In this document: piece after piece, positions 1 through 9,400 of the stretch
Layout of the letters: each line of letters starts with the position of its first letter
How positions within the stretch are numbered: position 1 is the first letter of the stretch
Source: Betaproteobacteria bacterium
Lineage (GTDB): Bacteria > Pseudomonadota > Gammaproteobacteria > Burkholderiales > Burkholderiaceae
Assembly (NCBI GenBank): GCA_009921765.1
Contig: RFXC01000136.1
Location: 1 to 11,689 of the forward strand
Direction of reading: 5' to 3'
DNA: 11,689 bases
Position numbers and translations under genes: made by a program
Notes under the pieces: generated by a model
What the model saw: only the letters and a program-made list of their open reading frames with translations
What the model was told of the DNA's origin: nothing
The model's database searches: none

Positions 1-462
1 GGCGGTCAGCGCCGCCGTGCTGCGTCCGAGCGCGGGCTCCATCGCAAGCGTACGACCCGCGGCGCCGCTGATCGCGACATCGCCCACCACCAGACGGTTG
101 AGCGCGGTATCGAACTGCTTGGCAACCGAGAACGACTGGACCCCCGAGAGCTTGAAGCTGTTGCTGTCGCCGGCAAGGAGGCTTGCGCCGAACACGATCG
201 TTACATCATCGTTGGCCGCCGGGGTGATGCTGATCGGGCTTGAATTCGCGCTCGCCCCGCCGGCCAGACGCACGCCGCGGTTGAAGATCACCGAGGTTGC
301 GCCCTCGATCACCAGCTTGCCACTGCCGAAGATCACCAGCTCGTCGGCAAAGGTGATCGTGCCGGTCGCGCGAATGGTCAGGTTGCCGTCGACGTAGACC
401 CGATCCTGGAAGTTGACATCAACCGCCTCGGTGATCCGCAACGCCTCGAGTTCGATGATCCG
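1..462 (-). other. Beta-helix-like segment running out of the window (residues 3743-3896)
   Basis: Short strands again follow each other: RVYVDGNLTIRATG, TITFADELVIFGSGKLVIEG, ATSVIFNRGVRLAGGA, PISITPAANDDVTIVFG, SFKLSGVQSFSVAKQFD. The rhythm of 'v.v.Gnl.i.a.g.i.f.d.l.i.gsG.l.i.G' strongly suggests stacked coils of a beta-helix. No stop codon is reached at the window edge, so the protein continues. Confidence 0.5.
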
Positions 463-3400
463 GTTGACGGTGAGGCTGAATCCATCGCCAGAGCCTGTGG
501 TGTCACCCAGGCTGGCCCGCGCCGCAGTGAGCACATCACCCGCCACATAGCCGCCACCCAGCGACTCGAGCGCAACCGAGGTGGCCACGCCATCGGTCAC
601 GACGATGTGCGCGGTGGCACCCGCGCCGGTGCCGCCCAGTAGCGGCACGCTGCTGTAGAGCCGGCCGACCGACGCCGTGGGCTCGAGCCCGGCTTGGGCC
701 AGGCTGAGCACGATGGCGCTGCCCGATGCACTCGCCGAGCTGAGCTTCGCCCCCGCAGCATTGCCCGTCGCGCGCTCGGTGAGGAGCGACGCCACCTTCG
801 CCGCGATGTTGGCGTAGGCCTGCTGCGCCGTCGCAACCCCGCCACCACCGTTGCCGTTGGCGGTGAGGTCCTTGGCGGTGACCGTGTACACCACATTGGT
901 CTGCGCCACGCCGCGAACCACGACCTGGTCGCCCGCGACGAAGTTGCCGGACAACCTGAGCGTGGCGACCGTACCCTCGACCGCCAAGGCGACCGATCCG
1001 CGGCCGCTTTCGGTCGCGTAGCCTGCGCCACCGACAAAGCTGAAGTCGCCCTGCTCGAGGCTGCTGCCGATACCGCTGCCGATCCGGCCCTGGATCGTGA
1101 TGTCGCCGCCCAGCGCGCGCAGCGTGAGCGAGTCGTCGCTGCGGTCGCTACCGTTGATCCGGCCGGTGACCGTGAGATCCGGCGTTGCAACGCTCACCAC
1201 CCCGCCCGAACTGAGCGGAATGACGGTGGCGGTGACCGTGAAGTCGCCTTCGTTGCCTGCCTTGAGGCCCGTAAAGCGCACACCCGCACCCGTGCCATCG
1301 ACCGTGGCGCGCGCGCCCGAGGCCGGGTTGGCGAGGGTTGCCGCGGCAGTTGCGCGCAGTCGCGCAGCAATGTTGGCAAGCGTCTGCGCAGCGCTTGCCG
1401 CGCCGCCGCCGCCCGCGCCGTCAACGGTGAGGTCGTTGGCACCGACAGTAAGCGTGATGTCGACCGCGGCTGCGCCCCGCACCGTAATCAGGTCGCCCAC
1501 CGCAAAGTTGCCCGACAACTCGAGCCGGTACTCCTGCGCCCCCACGACCGCCGTGCGGGCGGTATCGCCCGCGGTCAGCGTGACATCGCCAAAGATCCGC
1601 AACGCGTCATTGATGTACAGGCCCTCGGTCATCTCGAGTTCGGTGCCGCCAGGCGCCGTGCCGTCGAACTCGGTGGTGTTGCCCGAGCCCTGGACCTCGG
1701 TCTTGGTGCCCTTAATCTTGCCGCCCACCCGCACCTTGCCACCATCGCCTTGCGCCTGGATCACCAGCGGCGTGGTCATGGCAAGCGCGGTTCCGGCGCC
1801 GCCCAGCGCAACCGGGTTTGAGCCTCCGGTTGAACCCACCACCAGCACCGGGATAGCGCTGACCTTCGAGGGGTCAAGGCTCACGCCCGAACCGCCACCG
1901 GCGCCACCGATCGAGATCGGCGCGCTGGCGTCGGAGGGTTTCAGTTGCAGGCCCTGACCCGCGTTGTCGGCCGCCATCTTCGCGAGCGCGGCCGCATCGA
2001 GTGCGCCATCAACTTTCTGCGCGGTGACGATCTGCGGCGCGCGATCTGACGGAATGACTTGCGCAAACTCGAACTTCCCGGCCGCCGCAGGGACCGCGCG
2101 CAGCCCGACCTCGGCAATCTGCACGGCGCCTTCGATGGCATCGCGACTCGATCCGAATACCAGCTTGTAGTAGCGGTAGGCGGTCCCGTTGGTGAAGGCA
2201 ACGGCACTGCTTGCGCCGCGCTCGGCCAGCAGGTTGCTCGCCGCATTGCGTGCGAGTTCCACCCAGGCGTTGCTCGCCCACGCCAGATCGTCGTTCGATC
2301 CGTAGATCGACACGGTCATCGGATCGCGACCGGGTAGATCGGCAGCGCTGGTGAGCACCAGCTCGTTCGCCTTGGCCGCAGTTGCCAGCGTGAGCTTCAT
2401 GCCGTTGCCGCTGTCGCCCACGCTCATGTAGCGGGTGCTTGAAAGCAGATCGATGGCACTGGCCGCGCCGCTCGCCGCGGTGGGTTGAGGCACGCTCAGT
2501 CGCGCCTCGGCGATCTGCACGCGGCCGGCCGCCGCGTCGCGAACGCCGTTGAAGACCACCTTGTAGTAGCGGTAGGCGGTGTTGTTGGTGAAGGTGGCAT
2601 CAACCGTGGCGCCGCGTGTGGTCGGCAGATTGGTCGGCCGGTTCTCGGCGATCAGGGTCCAGCCGGTGTCGTTCCAGCCCAGATCATTGTTTGAGCCAAA
2701 GACCGTGAAGCTCGCTGGATCGCTGCGTGCATCGGTGCGCGCGGTGGTGAATGAAAGCGCCTTGGCCGCGGCCGGCTGGGCCAGCGTGAACTTGAGCCCC
2801 GCGTTGAGATCGCCCAGGTCGAAGCCCGGCTGAACGCCTGCCGGGGACACGGCGAGCGTCTGCGCCGCCTTGCCTGCGATCGAGCTGGTCACGGTGAATT
2901 TCAGCGAGGCCGCATTGCCCAGGTAAACAAGGCCGTCGGCGCGCGCCAGATAGCTGCGGAGCGCGGCCCAGGTGCCGCTTATCGCGCGAGCAGTGTCGCT
3001 GCCGTTGATCGTGATGCCGGGCGCCGGCTGGGCACGCATCACGCCGCCCTGGGCCCCGGTTTCAGTCACGGTGATGGTGAGCGTCTCGGTGCCATATCCG
3101 CCTGCCTGCTGAAGCTGCTGTGCGGCCTCGCTCGACAGGATTACCGGACGCGCTGCGGGCGCAATGAAGTTGGTGTCGGCGCGGTTGTCGTTGGCCGCTG
3201 CCGCACCGGAGCCTGACGGCGACAGCGCGGTGATCGGCGAGCCGCCGACCGCAGTGATTGCAGGCAGCGCGGCCAGCGCGGGCGAGGATGCCGCAGCGGT
3301 CGCAGCGAGCGCGATCGGCGCGCCGCCGTAGCGCAGCAGCTGGCCGTCAACCATGATCCGCTCCGACACGTCGAGCGTGAGCGCGCCCACGATCAGGTCG

Positions 3401-6400
3401 GACTCGATCGACAGGCGCTTGGCCACGATACGGACCTTGGTCTGGCCCAGATCCATCGGCAGGGTGTTGCCCTGCGCATCGGTAAAGCCCGCCAACCGGA
3501 TGATGTCGCCCTGAATCACCAGCTGTCCGAGCGTTGCATCCCAGCGCACATCCTCGACGCCAGACAACATGCGGATCACGTCCGGCGCGCCATTCAACCC
3601 GACCTGTACCCGGCCAAGCCGAACCAGCGTGCCTTCGCCATTGGACTTCGCAGGCTGGGGCTTGAGCGCAAGCGTGAGCATGTCGTCGGCGAGCAGCGAA
3701 CGCGTGCCATCGAACGCGTCCTTGAGCGTGAGCTGCCGCAGCGAACCATCGGGCGATACCGTGTTGCCCAGGTTGACCAGTGTCTTGTCGGCGCCTTCGG
3801 TCGCCACCACCGTCATGGGCGCAGCACCCAGACGGGTGAGCGTGAAGCTGTCGGCCTTGCTGCCCAGCCGGATGTCGTCAAGCGCAAAGCGCGACAGCCG
3901 CATGCTGGTGCCGTTCGGGTCGATCACCTCGAGACCGGTGCCGTTGAACACTGCGTTGATGGCGCTCGGACGGGTCACGTCCAGCGTGATCGTCTGCTGG
4001 CGAACATTCACCCCATCATCGACTCGCATCACGAGCGAACCCGCCGGGCGCGTGAGCATGGCCACGCCGCCGGTGGCAGTTGCCCGGACCGACAACGAAC
4101 CCGCCGGATCGCCTTCGCGCGATTCGAAGCGGATCGTTGAACCGACAACCGTTACGTCGGCGCGCAAGCCCTGCGCGGCGAGCGCCTGCGCGGCCACCCG
4201 AGAGGCGATGTTCGCAGCCGCCTGCTCGGCGGTGGCAGCGCCACCCGTGCCGTCGCCCTTGACGGTGAGGTCGTTTGCGACCACGGTGTAGACCAGGTCG
4301 GCCGCGGCGATGCCGCCGATTCGGATGGTGCTGCCGGCCGCGAAACTGCCCTTCAACTCCAGACGGAACACGTCGGTGGCGGTGAAGGTGAGATTGCCCG
4401 GACGCGACAGATAGTCGGCAATGGTGTCAGCGGTGCCGGTGATGGAGAACGACTCGGCATCGGAATTGACCGACACACGCGGGAGCGAAATCGTCCGGTC
4501 GATCGACACGCGGCCGGTCTGCGCGCCGGTCAACCGGATGGAAACCGATTGCGCGTTGCCGTCGTAGAACACATTGCCGGCTGCGCCCAGATAGGCCTGG
4601 AGCGCAGGCGCGCTGCCTCTCAGCACTGCGCGCGCCGCGGTGGATGACGGATCCACCGTAATGCCCTCGCCGGCATCGATCGGCGCAAGGCTCAATCGCC
4701 CGAAGGGCATGTCCTGAAGCGCGGTATCGCCTGCACGCAGCGACACCTCGGCGATCTGCATCGCAGTCGCCTTGGCCGCATCGCGTACGGTCGGGAACAG
4801 GACCTTGTAGTAGCGATAGGCAGCCGGCTCGCCAGAAAGCGCCACGGTCGTGCTCGCGCCGCGCGCGGGTGCCGTCGCCGTGACCGCGCCGAAGGTGTTG
4901 CCGCTTGCAACGGTCTGCCAGCTGTCGGAGTTCCAGTCCGCTGAATCATTGGATCCGTACAGCACAAAACTCACCGGATCATTCGTCGCCGCGGCATTCG
5001 CGGTGGTAAACCGGATGGCATTGGCGGCAAGCGCAATCGGGTAGGCAAACACCAGCCCCGAGTTCGCCGTGTGGTAGTTCAGGTAGGCGGATGCGGCCTG
5101 GCCATCGACCGCATTGGCTGCAAGTGCGTTCGCAGGCGAATTGGAGCGGTCGGGCCAGGCGTTGGACGCGCCCGTGACCTTGACACCCACCGTCGGCACG
5201 CTGACGGTGGCGGTGAGCACATCGGGCAGACCCGCCGGAATCACCCGGTCCGAGGTCAGGGGCTGAACCAGTGTGTCTTCACCAAGGAGGTAACCCAGCC
5301 GGGCATAACTGGCCGTGTCGTATTCGGTGCCCACTCCCAAGAAGCCTTCCTTGGTGATGTTGCGCTGCTCGGCATGGCGAAGTTCAAAGTAGTAGCGCTT
5401 GCCTGCCAGGAGCGAAAGCTTCTCCGAACGCGCCGAGCCGCCTGCCTCGGTATCGAGAACAAGCTGCTTGAAGGTGCTGCCGCTGGTCACGCCGCCGCCC
5501 GAGGTTTCGAACCAGAGGCTCGCTCTGTCGTTCGCATCGAGATCGAACTGATAGGTGCCGCTTCGCTCGGGCACGAAGAAGCCCGAGAGCATCTGCCGCG
5601 CCGTGCCGTTGTTGTCGATCGACGGATAACCGAGCGCGAGCTCGCCGCTCCGAAGCGCGAGCCCGCCCGTGGGCCCGCCTTCGGCGCCGGTGACAAAGCC
5701 GCTGCCGCCACGATCGGCGGTGTAGGCCACACCGGTCACCAACAGGTCGTTCACCACCACATCGCGGTTGAGGCTCGCGTCGAGATAGCCGCCCTCGGGC
5801 GGGAAGAAGGTGACCGTCACCAGGCTTGAATCGGCATCGGCCACCGCACTGCGATCGAAGACCAGCTGTGTGGATTCGCCCGCCACCGCTCCGATCGCAT
5901 CGGGCACCAACAGGCTTGGCGCCGCATTCACCGGCGTCACCGGCAGCGTGTACAGGCGGTTGTTGAGTCCGGCTGCGTAGAGCGTCTGTCCTTCGGCGTC
6001 GAGCTCGATAGCGGACCAGTCGATCGCGTCCACCTTGATGCCCAGGTCCGACATCATCCGCCAGCGGTTGCCACCTTCAGTGATCACCCACAGCCCGCGC
6101 GGACCCCCGCTTGCCGCAGCGGCAATGGTCTTGCCGTCGGCCGAAATGGTCACCGAGCTCCAGCCCGCTCTCAGATCACCCAACTCGCGCCACTGCCAGT
6201 CGGGCTGCTGCGTATCGGCAACATAGAGCTTGCCGCCGATCGCCAGCAGCCTGCCGAGGTTGCCGTTCAGGCCGGAGAGTTGCGCGCCGAGCGCCGCGAG
6301 GCGGATGCCTTCGCCCGCATTGGCGACCTTCTGGAAGGCGTTGTAGCCATCCCAGCGGGCCTTGAGCGCATCATGCTCCGACTGCACCGGGGCAATCTCG

Positions 6401-9400
6401 GCGCGCAGATCGGCAATCTGCTTCAGCGTCGCGGCCGAGCGGCCTGCGGCCGCCACCAGGAAGCGTCCGCTCGCATCGGAATCGACCGACACCCAGCTCT
6501 CGCCGGCAGGCACGCCGCGCATGGACTCGGTGAGCGTGATGGCGCCGTTGGCCGACACGGTGCCGGTGTAGATCAGGCTGCCGATCGCACCGTTGGCCGA
6601 CGCCGCCGATGCAACGATCAGCTTCGTGCCGCTGGCATCGGTGGCAATCGCGCTCCAGTTGGCGTTGGCCGCGCCGGTCACAGACGACCAGTCGGCCGCA
6701 CCCGCCTCGAGCACCCGGAGTTGTCCCGGGGTCTCGCGCGCTCCCTGGTCGTTGCGGTTGTAGAAATAGGTTTCGCGACTGGCCAGATCGGCCACCAGCA
6801 ACCGGTTGCCGGCCAGCACCGCCGAGGCGCTGTAGCTGTCGCCGAGCGTGAGCGTGCTGGCAAGGTTGAGATCGATCGACGGACGGGCGAACTCGATCGT
6901 GTATGCCTTGTCGACATCGAGACGACCCGCACCGAGCGGATAGCTGCTCGCGCGATTGACCGCGAGCTTGCCGGCCCCCACAAAGATCGAGCGCGACTCG
7001 AGCACGCGATTGCTCGCAAGGCTGGTCGACACCATGGTGAGCGTGTTGGCCGAACCCGAGTAGCGAACCGCATCGGCCTGCGCCATCCAGGCCGACAGCG
7101 CGGCCCAGGTGCCGGTGACCGTGCGCGCGGTATCAGTACCGCCGATGGTGATGCCGTTGCCTGCTTTGGCGATGATCGCGCCACCTGCAGTGCCTGCTGC
7201 GCTGAAGGTGAGCATCAGCTGCTCGCTGCCAGCCGCCAGCCAGTTGGCGGGCATCACCTGCGGTGCAGCCTCGTTTGCCTTGCTCACGCCCACCTGCACG
7301 AAGTCGCCGCCGCCGCCTTCCTTGTGCAGCACTTCGAAGCGATAGAGGCGGCCCTTCTCGAGCGTGATTGCAGCCGATTTCTGCGAGGCGTTCTTGGTCC
7401 AGGCGCCCGCCGTGACCGCACCCTCGATGAACGCAACCCGGGTCAGTGCGCCCGTGCCGGTACCGCTGGTATCAACCCACAGTTCAGCCGTGTCGTCGGC
7501 CGCCACCCACAGACGGTAGCTGCCGCTTTCGGGCGGAGAGATCCAGCCCGACAGGCGTTCGCCGTAGGCGTCGCGGTTGGGCGTGATTTCAAGCTTGCCA
7601 GTGACCCGCTCGACCGTACTCGGTGCGCCCGCATAGCGCGCATTGCCGGTCAAGTCGGACACGCGCGTGCCGCCCACATCGGCCCAGCGCTCGACGCGGA
7701 AGCTGCCGGCCGCGATCGGATCGCCTGCGAGCGGCGCAGACCCGATCGGCGCCGTGCGCGGCTCGGGCAACGCGGCGCTCACCCGCATCTCGAGGCTCTG
7801 GCCGTTGGTGCGCGCCTGAACATTGCCGCTGGTGCTGAGATACGCATGCACCGCATGGATCGAGCCGGTGAGCGTGCGCACCGCGCCACTGCCGCCGATC
7901 GTGATGTTGGCGGACGGCGCAAGCACCACCTCGCCGTACGGGACCTGCTCAATCGGCTGGCCTGCCGAGAGCAGCCGCGCCTCGGAAACATGCACAAAGC
8001 GACGACCGTCGGCGCTCGTGCCCTTGGTCTCGGTGAACACGAGCTTGTAGAACCGGAAGGCGCCTGCATTTTCAACCGCCACCGTGCTCGATGCGCCGCG
8101 ATCGTTGGCAAGCCCGGTCTCGCCCTCGTCGATCAGCGACCAGCCCTGCGCGTTCCAATCGCCGCTCGCGTTCGACCCCCACAACTGCCAGCGCTTGGGA
8201 TCCCACTGCCAGATGTCGTCATTGGTGCGGGTGCTGAGCTGGATCGCATCAACCGACACCGGTTGTGGCGCACTGAACACCAGCCCGCTTCCCGGACCAT
8301 CGGTGTTCAGGTACTTGGTGCCGGTGTTGCCGTCGGCAACGTTGGCTGCGACTTCGTTCGCAGGCGAATTGGCCTTCGAACCCGACGCATTCGAGCCGCC
8401 CGTCACGACCACACCCCCCGCGGGCGCGGACAGCGTGACCGTGATCTGCGAGGGCGTATCGGCGATCAGCCAATTGGACGGAATCGGCGCAATGGTGGTG
8501 GTGCCCGCCTTGGCGTAGCCCACGCGTATGTAATCGCCGAAGCCAGCCTCCTTCAGGAGCGCCTCGAAGCGATAGAGCTTGCCCTTCTCGAACGTGATCG
8601 CAGCCGATCTCTGGACGGGCGTCTTGGTCCATTCGCCCGCGTTCACCGCGCTCGTGACCTGGGCAACGCGGGTGAGGCTGCCCTGTCCGGTGCCGGACAG
8701 GTCAACCCACAGTTCGGCCGAATCATCGGCCGTCAGATACAGATTGAAGCTCCCCGTCTCGGTGGGCGCGAAATAGCCCGAGACCCGCGCGCCGTAGTTG
8801 TCGCTGTTCGGGCTGACGATGAAGCCAGTGTCGGCCCTGACGGCAACTTCGCTGACCGAGGTGCTGCGGTTGGGGAAGAGCGCCGAACTGGTCAGCGCGG
8901 TGAGCGCCGTGCCACCGATGTCGCTCCACATCTCGAGCGTGACCGAGCCGCTGGCAAGCGACGGCACGACGGTAGACGTCGACAGCGCCTGGGTGCCGGC
9001 AACCCGCACCTGAAGCTGCGTGCCCATGCCGGTAAATTCAACATTGCCGACCGTGTTCAGGTAGCGGTGGAGCGCATGCACGTTGCCCGAGAGCGTGCGA
9101 CTGACGGCATCGCCCGAGATCGTGATGCCGTTCGCCGACTTGGCACTGACCGACCCGAACGGCACGGCCGCGAGCGACACGCCCGAACCAGACAGCGTCA
9201 CATCGGCGATCTGCATGCCCGAGGCGCGCGCTGCATCGCGCAGCGTCGGGAACACGACCTTGTAGAAGCGGTAGGCGGTGTCGTTGTCGATTGCGATGTC
9301 ATTGGCCGAGCGGCGCGCGGCGCTCAGGCCGGTATCGCCTGAGGCGACCTCCACCCAGCTGTCATCGCTCCAATCCGCCGACTCGTTCGAGCCGTAGAGC

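Noticed and set aside
597..1190. A 197-codon minus-strand open frame, Arg/Ser/Ala-rich
   Set aside because: It is out of register with the giant frame. Its Arg/Ser/Ala composition is typical of a shifted read of GC-rich coding DNA.
694..1821. A 375-codon + strand open frame
   Set aside because: Same antisense register effect. Its product is Arg/Ala-rich and low in pattern, and the opposite frame encodes the R2 and R3 repeats.
2101..2600. A DNA-level mobile element or recent tandem duplication, because of the 21-base identity between the two discoidin copies
   Set aside because: The identity is limited to the conserved YRYYK region. The flanking codons are diverged, the frame is continuous, and there are no terminal repeats or transposase codons.
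3569..4291. A 240-codon + strand open frame rich in Ser, Pro, Thr and Val
   Set aside because: A shadow of the minus-strand frame over R1 and the beta-rich region. It has no recognisable domain, and the giant frame is continuous across it.
6280..9342. A 1020-codon + strand open frame starting with ATG
   Set aside because: It is the exact antisense of the real frame in the same codon register. Stops there would need Leu CTA/TTA or Ser TCA codons on the minus strand, which are rare in this GC-rich gene. The translation is rich in Arg, His, Ala and Gly with no domain, while the minus frame encodes recognisable PA14 and discoidin modules.
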